Shown piece by piece: positions 1 to 10,296 of a stretch of DNA of 64,000 bases; the first letter of the stretch is position 1, and every line of letters starts with the position of its first letter. Below the pieces are notes generated by a model. It was not told where the DNA came from. It saw nothing but the letters and a program-made list of their open reading frames with translations, and made no database searches. A program made the position numbers and the translations under genes. This DNA comes from Liolophura sinensis (taxonomy: Eukaryota > Mollusca > Polyplacophora > Chitonida > Chitonidae): contig NC_088302.1 in the NCBI RefSeq assembly GCF_032854445.1, positions 38,010,191-38,074,190 on the forward strand, read 5' to 3'.

Positions 1-196
1 GTGTACCACCAAGCACAACCTGCTGATGGGTGTCCCACCTAAGAAGTCACAATGACTACAGTAACACCAGAAGACCTGTGCTCACTACAGCCAGTCACGT
101 GTACCACCAAGCACAACCTGCTGATTGGTGTCCCACCTAGGAAGTCACAATGGCTACAGTAACACCAGAAGACCTGTGCTCATAACAGCCTCAGTG
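1..196. repeat. 98-bp tandem repeat cut by the window edge
   Basis: The first 98 bases recur almost unchanged from position 99 (the unit begins gtgtaccaccaagcacaacc), giving nearly two copies. The second copy fades by about position 190. The array may continue to the left of the window. No coding content is visible. Confidence 0.75.
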
Positions 197-904
197 GTAC
201 AAGTGATTGGACAGTGTTGCAGAGTGATGAGGTGATAAAACAAAGAGATGGTATGATGATTTGAAGCAATAGTACAATGACATAACATAAAATGAGTGTC
301 ATTGTGTAATTTCTTCGGCCGATGTCTCATTGCTTCACATCTTTGTGTCATTGTGTCAGCGAGCATCGTATACTGCTATGACACAATGATAATCTGTCTT
401 TTATACTTTCCCATTGTATACTTTCTGCACTGGAGAGTTTCGTACTAGTCTAAGGATATTTTATTTTTTATCTGAAATGTATTAAGCGCAGTAAGTGCCT
501 TGATCGCTTATTTCATTAATGACCTCTTCCCGGACAAACGTATGATGATACCTCTTATATTTCTTACATGATGCAACTAGACATCTGTGCCCATTTATTT
601 AGAAGTCTTGGTTCTGTTTTTTGAAGGTGAGCATGAAGTATTTGAGTTTTGTCTGTGAAACCAGACATCCTTTATCATTATTAAGATGTAGTACAAAAAT
701 TCTGAATTTAACGTTTCAACGTTTTGTTGAGGTCAGTTGTGTTCTGTCATTGTCTTACAACACTTAATGTCTATATAATCAGTGCATTTTAACATGGTTG
801 AATATACAGTATTGAAATTATCCACAAAAGAGATCACTTTTATTTACTGAACTGTCTTAAAAATCCATTGAACTAAATATTTTAGAGAATAAAAGTCATT
901 ATGT
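197..904. other. Intergenic stretch, nothing recognised
   Basis: AT-rich sequence with no supported gene, RNA or repeat. A short open frame on the minus strand at 154-366 shows no features of a real protein. Confidence 0.5.
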
Positions 905-1232
905 ATGTATGTTTGAGGTTTACCGTCATACTTTTCAGTCATATGATGACGAGGAGTCATTAGGTGTGTGTATATATATTATCTTCTCGTGGCAGGGCGA
1001 GTCCATGCCGCCAAGGTGCTGCCACCACTGAAGTGTCATGCCGAACACACCAGACATGACACCCCACCTATTCACATTATACTGACACCGGGCCAATTAG
1101 TCGTGTTTCCTTTGCTCTAACCTCGCAGTGCTAAGTACCAAGCGAGACAGCTGCTAGTACTATTTTTAAAGTCGGGTTTGGTCCCATGGTCTCCCGGCTT
1201 CGAGGCGAATACTCTAACCATTAGCGGTAAAA
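905..1232 (-). mobile_element. Diverged tRNA-type SINE
   Basis: On the plus strand it starts with a tail motif (gtttaccgtcatacttttca, then tcatatgatgacga) that also occurs in the SINE copy at 38885-39213. It ends with a tRNA-like head, seen in reverse around 1195-1230 (cttcgaggcgaatactctaa). The middle part, about 1018-1190, is repeated around 54990-55180. The copy is heavily diverged. Confidence 0.5.
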
Positions 1233-1599
1233 AAAGTCAATCATTATGGATAATATTATAATTATTGTAAACACGTGCCCTTGTTACAACCATCACAACC
1301 AAAAGGGACGTTACCACAAAGTTGTAACTTCCAATCTCAGAACTCATGTTTTGGTTGACCAAGAACACCTGAAGCATTGTGAGAACTACCGGTGATGTGC
1401 TGGTGAAAGGCCATGACGCATCGTGTGGCGACAAATAATGACTTGTACTTGTCAACTGCTGGGAATTTAAACAAGACAGCCGCTTTAGGTTTTGGCTACA
1501 AGTGGCCTTCCATAATCTAGCCCGGGGGTAAGGTGCTCCACATCCAACTAGTAGTGATCTCTGTGTAATTTTTTGATATTGTCTAAATCAAGATATACA

Positions 1600-2765
1600 A
1601 TAGTAGCTCTAATCACTATTTAACCACAGTAACAGGCTCATCCAATGTGCGAATCATATTGATAACGTACAATAGCTCTGTTTACGCTTTCACTACAGTA
1701 CCAGGCCCATCCAACGTACAAATCATTCTGATTATATACGGTAGTTCTCTTCACGCTTTCACTACAGTACCAGGCTCATCCAAAGTACAAACCACTTTGA
1801 TTGTGTGTGGTAGTTCAGTTCAATCTTTCAATATCGCCACGATATGGCTGAAAAAATTGCAGGTTGGCGTTAAGCAATAATCTTTCAATCATTCAATCTT
1901 TCACTGCAGTACCAGGACCATTAAACGTACAAATCATTCTGATTACGTATGGTAGTTCTCTCCATACTTTCTCTACAGTGCTAGGCCCATCCACGATACA
2001 AATCATTCTGATTACGTATGGTAGTTCTCTCCATACTTTCTCTACAGTGCTAAGCCCATCCACGATACAAATCATGCTGATTACGTATGGTAGTTCTCTC
2101 CATACTTTCACTACAGTGCTAGGCCCATCCACGGTACAAATCATTCTGATTAAGGATGGTAGTTCTCTCCATACTTTCACTACAGTGCTAGGCCCATCCA
2201 CGATACAAATCATTCTGATTACGTATGGTAGTTCTCTCCATACTTTCTCTACAGTGCTAGGCCCATCCACGGTACAAATCATTTTGATTAGTTATAGAAG
2301 TTCTCTTCAATATTTCACTACATTATCAGGTTCATCCAATGTACAAATCATTCTAATTACATGTGGTAGTTCTTTTTACTCTTTCACTTCAATACCAGGT
2401 CCGTTCAGTGCACAAATCATTCTGATTACCTTTGGTAGTTCTCTTTACTCATTCACCACAGTACCAGGCCCATCCAAGGTATAAATTATTCTTGTTACGT
2501 ATGCTAGTTCTTTTCACTCTTTCACTACAGTACCAGGTCCATCCAACTTATAAAATCAGTCTGATTACATAATCTTAGTTCTTTTCACTCATCCACTACA
2601 GTTCCAGGTTCATCTCGCGTACAAATCATTCTGATTACGTATGGCAGTGCCCTTCACTCTTTCACTACACCACCAGACAAATTCAAGGTACAAATCATTC
2701 TGATTACGTATGGTAGTTCTCTTCACTGATTTACTACAGTACAGGTTCATCCCATGTAGAAATCA
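1600..2765. repeat. 69-bp minisatellite array
   Basis: About 17 diverged units of 69 bp run through this block. The best copies lie at 1910-2290, where unit landmarks such as the cgatacaaatc motif recur exactly 69 bases apart. Because 69 is a multiple of three, long frames stay open on both strands (206 codons on plus, 129 on minus). These are by-products of the repeat, not genes. The array lies just beyond the 3' end of gene A. Confidence 0.8.
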
Positions 2766-2839
2766 TTATGATTACGCTATAAAAAAAAAACCTTGCTAAG
2801 AATACCAAAGAAAAAAGTCCTGTTGACGTACATGTACAT

Positions 2840-2845
2840 TTTATT
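2840..2845 (-). promoter_or_regulatory. Possible polyadenylation signal of gene A
   Basis: The minus strand reads AATAAA here, about 395 bases past the gene A stop codon. Placement relative to the gene is the only support. Confidence 0.35.
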
Positions 2846-3239
2846 TCCTTTATGATAATGTCAAATAATCAGGCATTTTTATTAACAGTTCATGGCGGTT
2901 AATATACAATATAACCCATATAAAGATGTGGTTAGCATGGCTGACGTGGAATAATACAACCATCAGTCTGTCTGACTCTGCTTTGTGGCATGGATATTTC
3001 TCTACGACACTCCTTTGCGTTGCCTGTCTCTATTTCACTGTTTTACTTCATTTTCTCTCCAATAATTTACTTTTACGGTAACGTTGGACTTGGTATTGCT
3101 AAAGTTGAAAAAAATCTGTACAGTTCATCCCTAAAACTCTGTCGATATTCTTGCAGGCAAAACTAAAGTCAAAAAGGCCACCAATCCACATAGACTTCAT
3201 GGTAAAAGTTTGATAAAATGATATGGTGTTACAAATGAT

Positions 3240-6200
3240 TTACTTCTTCCAGGAACTCTGGCCATAGTTCTGGTTATAGTGCGTGTTGTAGGCGCCGTAG
3301 TTCACGCCAGACTGCTGAAGGTTCTGCATGTACGGGTTGCCGTAATATTGCTGGAAGTATTGTTGTTGCTGACCTCCACACTGGCCGGCCAGGTTGTTCA
3401 AGGATCGATAGATGCTGGGAATAGACAAACATAAGATTTCAGAGAGGTTGTGAGAACACAAGAGAAGGAAACACAGGGTCGTGAATATTCGACTTTAAAT
3501 GTGAAACATTCATGGAAATGGCTGTAAACAAACAAATGAATAAATAAGAATACGTTAGTACTGGGATGGTCATGATTAGAAAAAACAAGCGCAAATTCGC
3601 AACAGCTGTGAGATGACGCAAACAGCTTGAACCAGCTTCACACGAAGCGAGTCTCCACTAGCGATCTGTTGAGTGTTAGCGGTTGCAGAAAAGTAACTGT
3701 GAGCGTTGTTCTCATACAATACGAGTGGGCCTATAAAGGTCGCAGTAAGCTAGCAAAAGAATAGCTACAGGTATGGCTCGCTTGCCAAAACTCGTGTTTC
3801 GTGTCGACAACAAGTTTCGTGTCGTCTTGTACTCGGAGATCCTCGTTGAATGACTAAGTAATAAGATAGGATAGGAGGCCAAAAGCTGGATCGACTAACT
3901 GACCGAAGGACCGACCCATAGAAAGAGTGGCATGGAGAACTGCTTGGCGCATCTACGTTAAGCGCATTAGCCTATATTTCGCCTATAATACTGCCAGTCT
4001 GATATGAATTTTATGACGTATACAGAGCTCCTTTAAATAAAACCAAAAGTTCTGGAAACTGAAAGCCATTCAAGGCTTTGAAAAGCTCTTGAATTTCCTA
4101 AATTTTATTGAAAAAAAAAACAAAAAAAAAACAACGTGCAATAGCTAAAGATGTTTGACTGAAATTCGTAGAAGTTGGCAACGGGGTGGGCTTTCCTTCA
4201 TTGATTAATTGATTGATTACAGCTCAATGCCTAATCATGGTTAATGATTGCTTATCTGGTGAAAGGCTAATATATGTATTCTTCTCGAAGAGATCTGCAA
4301 AAATTCTTGATTTTAAAGTTCAAAAAAAAGGGTGAACCCTGTTTGAGCACTGAACTCATGTTTGTGTCTGAACTCACCAGTAATCTGTGTAGCCTGTGCC
4401 TTGATAGTTGTTGTACATAGCCTGGCAATTCTGTGGGCTGCTGATCACGTTACAGAACTGACCATTCTGCCAGTAACAAGAGTTCTGTCCCCCTAGACCG
4501 ATAAGTGCACCGTATCCCTGCTGGTTTATCTGGGAGCAGGAACCCCCGCTGGGTAACAGAGATCCCATGTGACACCGACGAACGTTATTGATGTAGTTCT
4601 GACCCTGAAAATGATAGAATGAACACATGATTTGGGGAAACGGAGTACTGATGCTGACGGTACAAGGAGATCAACATATAATGCTGACGGTATAAGGGAA
4701 TGGACATGCAATGCTGGCGATAAAAGGAGATGGACGTACAATGTTGAAGGTACAAGGAAATGGACGTTCAGTGCTGTCGGTACAAGGAGATGAACATACA
4801 ATGTTGACGGTACAAGGAGATAGACATGCAATGCTGTCCGTTCAAGGAGATGGACATCTAATGCTGTCAGTACAGTTCATTTATTTGATTGGTGTTTTAC
4901 GTCGTACTCAAGAATATTTCACTTATACGACGGCGGCCAGCATTATGGTGGGTGGAAACCGGGCAGAGCCCGGGGGAAACCCACGACCATTCGCAGGTTG
5001 CTGGAAGACCTTCCCACGTACGGTCGGAGAGGAAGCCAGCATGACCTAGACTTGAACTCAAAGTGACCGTATTGGTGAGAGACTTCTGGGTCATTACGCT
5101 GCGCTAGCGCGCGAACCAACTGAGCCACGGAGGCCCCCTGTCAATACAAGGAGATGGACACACAATGCTGTCGGTGCAAGGAAATGGACATGTTAAGCTT
5201 TCGGTACAAGCAGATGGACGCGAATATGTTTTGATGTGTTAAACGTATACAGTTAATACGAAAGGGTTTACAGCGGATTCCTGTTTCTGATATGTCCGAT
5301 TCACAATATGGCTGTAGTACTACCAATTAATGTAGCGTTAAAGCCATTCATCCTGTTCTTGTTCAAAGGTTTACAATAGTTATGCTACTACCTGTCTCAC
5401 AGCTGTAGGCTTGATACTTTTATTTAGTGAACTTCGGTAAAATGACAAAACTGAGCTAAGAAGAAAACAAAACGCTTGTTTGAAATAAGTTATTGTTTCA
5501 TGGACAAATTGTCTTTTGGTATACCATTTAAGGAAGCTCTATATTCATGCAGCATATATGTTATTTTTATGTTGAGTTTTTTGGCACATGCAGAAACATG
5601 GGGTCTTATGCTGACGTTGAATTACTTAAATTCGACTACAAGGTACGAGTCTAGCCCTTACCACTTGGTTGTAGGAGTTGTACCACTGGTTAGTTCTCTG
5701 GCAGTACGGCTGTCCGTACCCCAGGCAGTAATTCTGAGATGATGGGCACTGGTACTGTTGGTTGTAGCAGTTGTAAAAGTTACAGTTTCCTTGCTGAATG
5801 TTGTTGTAACAATTCTGTTGATTGCCCCATTCTGTGGAAACAAAGAAAAATCAACACGTACAAGTATTCGTGAGTATACTGCATTTGTGTATACCGGAAC
5901 TAAAATACATTACAGATATGCGGTGTTATCACAGCATAATTGGTGGATTATACTACATTTATGGGGGGTGGGGGGGAATATTTTAGTAACAGTTTCATAA
6001 CGTTAATAGTAGTGAGAGAAATTGACAGCGAAAAAAAACCAATTCGTGAGAAAAGTTATGAAATTAAACGTAAAATAATCATGACGTAAAATGTATTTGT
6101 TTCATTTAATTTCATTTTATTTTAAGAACACTCGACAGAGCCCATCCTTGTAGGGGAAACAGTCGTACTGGTACTTTGTCGGGTAACCAATACCTGACCA

Positions 6201-8125
6201 ACACCTGAAGTAAACCCAAAGCTCAGTGTACATTAAACAATATTACCTTCTGAACTATGAAGCGCTCGTGCTCCGGCTGTCTTAAGTGAATATTAATATT
6301 TGACTAAAAGAGAAGGAATCAATATCCTATATTTGTATAGCGTTAAAATGCTTCATTATCAGTTTTGTATGTTCTTGGAAACAAAAAGAGCTCTTGGAAT
6401 GAATGTAGCTTGTTTTGCATTTTTTCCAAACTATTTTAGTGTTTTTCCGAACAAAATAAACGTATCAAACCCTACGATATTTACATGCCATTATTTTTCA
6501 CGTATACTAATAATTTTCATTACCACGAAATCCACAAGAAGTATATCTGCTACATCTACTTCATCTTGTCTGACCGCTTTACAGGATACATCTGCAGGTT
6601 TGCATTTTTTACAGGAATATGATGTTTGTATACCAATTTTCACCCATGAATATTATTTATTTGTTAATTTATTATATAATAAATTTATTTTATAATATTA
6701 TATTACACCACAGCATTGTGCTGGGAGGAAACCGAACAGAGCCCAGGGCAAACCCACGACCATTCACAAGTTGCTGGGAGACCTCCATGAATATAGTGTG
6801 TAAGTATACAGACACATACGTTGTAGAAAATGTTGTTGTACTTCTTACAAATCAAACCTCGCTAGTTTCGTATGTATGATTTGCCACAGATCCCCTAAAA
6901 GGTTACAAATATTTCATAAATGCCAGGGAATTAAACCGGTGCCAGAGAGTGCAAATGTCGTCCGCTGAAATGTGGACATAGTACAACCTGTGATCAGGCT
7001 CAGTAAGGGATTTTTTAGAGAGACCCCGTAAAATTTATAGCCCAACATCTTAAGAATGTACACGATAATTGAAAATACCTGCCGTTTAAGGGAACTGTAT
7101 AGTTATACCAAATATTATTTTTGAGATATACCAATATGAATAGTTTTCCACACAAACTTTAAAATTAGGGTTTTTCCCATGTTTCAAGCGCGACGCAATA
7201 TTTCTGGCATGTCTGATGTCACAAGCAGAACAAATATGTCTTTTTTTAACCTCCTGGCTTTGAAAATACAGGGATAATGCTACTGATAATAATCGACTAA
7301 GACAGCATTAGAACTTGTGACAGTGCGTCACTTTGCAGATGGACACATAAGCTTGAACTGGATTCGAACTCTCGACCTGACCGGTCATCTGCGACGCCTT
7401 AGACGAAAAAGTCAGCATGAGCCAAAACGCGTAAAAGAATTGTACGTACGATTATAGTTTTGCCAAGGATTTCCTGAGTAGCCAACGCCGTAGTTAGGTA
7501 TACAGCCGGACTGTCCCCCTGTACAGCCTACACCGCCTGGGTAAATTCCGCCGCCACCGCCACCGCCACCGCCGCATTGGGTGCCGACACAACCACCGCC
7601 GCCGGGGTAAATTCCACCACCACCCCCGCATTGGTTGCCGATACAACCGCCGCCTCCAGGGTAAATTCCGCCACCGCCACCGCCGCATTGGCCACCGACA
7701 CATCCACCGCCACCGGGGTAAATTCCACCGCCACCGCCACCGCCACATTGTGTGCCGACACAACCACCGCCTCCAGGGTAAATTCCACCTCCTCCGCATT
7801 GACCACCAACACATCCACCACCCCAGGTTCCGCCACCCCCACCGCATTGTCCACCCACGCATCCACCGATCTGCGGCCTACAATTGCCACCTTGGCAACC
7901 ACCTATGGGTTGCCTGCAGCCAGAACCACCACCCTGGCATCTTTTGCCACCTTGCCATTTCCACGCAGTGACTTGCTTCTTCCTCCAGCTCGCAGCTTTC
8001 GCTGTAATATTTGCCTTAGGGTTCTTGTCAGCTTTTTTATCTTTCTCGTCCTGACACTGGCAATTATGAAATGTGAAAACCAGGATTAAACATGAAGCAA
8101 GTAAAATTAAATATCGATGTTCCAT
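3240..8125 (-). CDS. Gene A: secreted Gly/Cys-repeat protein with stanniocalcin-like domain
   Basis: Four exons on the minus strand: 7450-8125, 5662-5831, 4378-4604 and 3240-3414, with intron phases 1, 0 and 2; the product is about 415 aa. Residues 1-24 are a clear signal peptide. A short Lys-rich stretch follows, then at about 60-215 six copies of a unit with a CVGxQC pair in glycine runs ending IYPGGGG. Exons 2-4 encode a Cys-rich Gln/Asn/Tyr-rich domain (CNFYNC, YCQR, GQNYINNVRRC, CYWQNGQFC, YCIYRSLNNLAGQC) and a QQY-rich tail. The start is the ATG ahead of the signal peptide, about 60 bases downstream of a TATA box. Every splice site is GT/AG, and codons rejoin sensibly: C+AA gives Gln at the first junction, TG+C gives a conserved Cys at the last. 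The domain is shared with genes B and C and resembles stanniocalcin in Cys spacing (inferred). A role in extracellular matrix is inferred from the signal peptide and Gly/Cys repeats; no enzyme motif is seen. Confidence 0.8.
4640..5225. repeat. 30-bp minisatellite in intron 2 of gene A, split by a SINE
   Basis: Units of about 30 bp (gctgacggtacaaggagatg and variants) run from about 4650 to 4874 and resume at 5138-5220. The interruption is a full SINE. The ATG-containing unit keeps short frames open, but these are not coding. Confidence 0.75.
4875..5137 (-). mobile_element. Full-length tRNA-derived SINE (V-SINE/RUDI-like)
   Basis: Read on the minus strand it begins with a tRNA-like head: box A near 5105-5130 (tggctcagttggttcgcgcg) and box B near 5050-5064 (gagttcaagtctagg). 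Next come a body with a conserved tail (acgtaaaacaccaatcaaat) and an A/T-rich end. It is flanked by matching 11-base copies at 4864-4874 and 5138-5148 (ctgtca-g/a-taca), as expected of a target duplication. This is the most complete copy in the window. Confidence 0.85.
6709..6786 (-). mobile_element. SINE fragment in intron 1 of gene A
   Basis: Matches the central body of the SINE at 4875-5137 (gcattgtgctgggaggaaac, then cccacgaccattcacaag). Both ends are missing. Confidence 0.65.
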
Positions 8126-8186
8126 AATTTCAACCGATGGTGACTCCCCTCTCCAAAACTGCTGGTATCTGAGGGTTGGGAATGTG

Positions 8187-8196
8187 TTATATATAT
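8187..8196 (-). promoter_or_regulatory. TATA box of gene A
   Basis: The minus strand reads ATATATATAA about 62 bases upstream of the gene A start codon. This distance leaves room for a transcription start near 8160 and a short leader. Confidence 0.6.
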
Positions 8197-8199
8197 CAG

Positions 8200-9164
8200 G
8201 GAGGTGTCGGGCATAGTTTCCGCTCCGTGAAAGGATGTACAGTTCTCTTTGTGCTCCGCTTTTTAATCTCTCTAATCACTTGACATTTCCAGACTCTGGC
8301 TTGGGTCAATTTGGCCGCGGTTTTATTGCACGGATGAGGAATGCTCTGAGAGTTCACAACTCTCCGTCAATATTATCATAGCTAATAAAATGCCTTTATA
8401 GTCAGTTCTTCGTATACAAAGCAACTCACTAAATTACTGAGCCAAGATTCACAGGGATATATCAGTTTATTTTAGTTATGTCTTAATTATATTTAAAAAC
8501 AAAATAAAGGTAATATAGACAAAAAAAAAACAAGAAAAATAATGAAATACCAGTGCTGTTACTCCGATGGACTCTTCTGGGCCTTTAGTGTTTTCAATGC
8601 GCTGATGTGTTTTTTAGCATGATGTTATTTTACTATGCACGATTGCAATTTTGCTGTGTAATGAGAACCTTGGGAGACTGGGGCGATGTGTGCTGCCAGG
8701 AAGGTTTTATCTGGAATGTGCAACTTGACCAGTTTCCGGTGTATTCGCTGTTACGCACCTGATCAGAGGCTGACGGAGCTGAACGCCGACATGTCGTTAT
8801 CGTGTGAGACTGGGGATGCTGGTAATCACACAGAAAGGCCGAGACGTCATTTTGTGGTGTTGCCTTGTTGGGATCTGACCGTGATTCTCACTGCCGGGTT
8901 AGAGAATTGGGAAATGGGAAGGACCGTGCCCTCCCTTCATGCTACACCGGACTTTACCAGACTTCACCGTTGATCTCGCGCGCTCGTATGTCCGTCTCGT
9001 GCGCACCACCAGCTTTTCCGTCTGAGGAAATGCTCGAAAAAAGGGTTGCTGTTGCGGAAGAAACATTGCAGGCCGTTTTGCTCATCTCTGTGGAGTTGTT
9101 TTACAGTCATCACACACTTTCGAACGCTCTGGATTTTATCTTATTCAAACTACAGTATATTTAT
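8200..9164. other. Intergenic stretch, nothing firmly recognised
   Basis: Upstream flank of gene A. A frame at 8686-8973 on the plus strand stays open for 95 codons but lacks a signal peptide, splice context or a recognisable domain, and I do not call it a gene. Confidence 0.4.
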
Positions 9165-9276
9165 TTGTTTATTTGATTGGTGTACCATTTTTAACGTCTT
9201 CGGTATAACCCGATCCGGGGCTGATCCCGACTTCGAGGCGGACACTCTAACCATTAGGCCACCAAAGCGGTACTCA
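9165..9276 (-). mobile_element. SINE with a second type of tRNA head
   Basis: The plus strand starts with the common SINE end (tatttgattggtgt) and within about 110 bases reaches a reversed tRNA-like head (actctaaccattaggccacc). This head differs from that of the main SINE family. The body between is mostly absent. Confidence 0.55.
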
Positions 9277-9564
9277 ACAATGTAAACTGCAGTTTAAAAC
9301 GACGTGCTATCTTCAGGAACAGCTATGATCTCCGAACGTTTAGATCTCCGAAGGCTTGCATGTACATCAGTTTTTGATTCGCGAGAAATGTGTTGCTTCT
9401 AAGAAAGCAGTTTGAACCTGATAATTTTTTTATGTAAAATTCTGCAGTTAACTGGAATTCATGACATTATTATATATTTACTCATGGAAAAAGTACATAC
9501 ATGAAAGCGTACGTTACCAGTGAGCATCTTAATATGGAATCTGGTCTGAAATGAATCAACTCTG

Positions 9565-9752
9565 GGGCCTGTCTTACAAAGCTGTTGCAACGCATTTACC
9601 CTGGTCACGTATATCTCTACTATATATGGTGTCATGAACGTTAAGCCATGCGCATTTTGCGAAGTAGTCGCAAAATGCGCATGGCGTAACGAGATGCGTT
9701 ATCATGGTAAATGCGCTTGACTTGCGACATGCGTTGTAAAACGGAGTCCTGG
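9565..9752. mobile_element. Foldback/MITE-like element with a long hairpin
   Basis: At the centre, 9639-9662 and 9668-9691 form a stem with one mismatch and a 5-base loop; 9645-9662 pairs perfectly with 9668-9685. Further out, ttacaaagctgttgcaacgc on the left mirrors ttgcgacatgcgttgtaaaa on the right. No coding sequence is present, as expected for a non-autonomous inverted-repeat element. Confidence 0.6.
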
Positions 9753-10074
9753 TTATTATTCTACACATATAGTAGTCTATTCAACTGCCACAGAGAAATG
9801 CCTTGGCAGCTTTGAAAGGTTTGTAAATATGAATGTCATTGTTTCTGAGCTGACGCTCGCTCAAAGGGCTATTTCTTAATCAGTTTTTAAACTTTCAAAA
9901 TAAAGATTTTTTCGGCATTACGCAAAACGCTGTTAGATTCACTCTGCATCTAAAGACCTGTTTTGGGGTAGCCTTAATTTTAAACTATAACTTTTAAATA
10001 TTCTAATACACAGTACATGTATATCTGTTATGTTTAAGACTTAACAGTTCACATCAGTATTATATAAACTCACC

Positions 10075-10284
10075 ACCCAGGAGCATCCCACCAATGCGGT
10101 CGCTGTGAGTTCAAGTCCAGCTCATGCTGGCTTTCTCTCCGGCCATACGAAGAAAGGTCTGTCAGCAACCTGTGGATAGTCGTGGGTTTCTGTCCGGTTT
10201 CCTCCCACTATAATGCTGGCCGCCTTCGTATTAGTGATATATTCTTGAGTACGGCGTAAAACTCCAATCAAATAAATAAATAAA
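10075..10284 (+). mobile_element. 5'-truncated SINE with perfect target duplication
   Basis: Carries box B (gagttcaagtccagctcatg) and the conserved tail (acggcgtaaaactccaatca) ending in AAATAAATAAATA. Perfect 12-base duplications (tataaactcacc) flank it at 10063-10074 and 10285-10296. The box A part of the head is missing. Confidence 0.85.
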
Positions 10285-10296
10285 TATAAACTCACC

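Noticed and set aside
1864-2484. 206-codon frame with HTFTTVLGPS-type repeats
   Set aside because: Entirely made of a 69-bp minisatellite with no start context or signal peptide, and the opposite strand is also open.
5040-5137. tRNA-like sequence with box A and box B
   Set aside because: It is the head of a SINE followed by the shared SINE body and flanked by a target duplication, not a tRNA gene.
7577-8089. 170-codon plus-strand Thr/Ala-rich frame opposite gene A
   Set aside because: Reverse reading of the glycine-codon repeats. The minus-strand frame has the signal peptide, TATA box and working splice donor.
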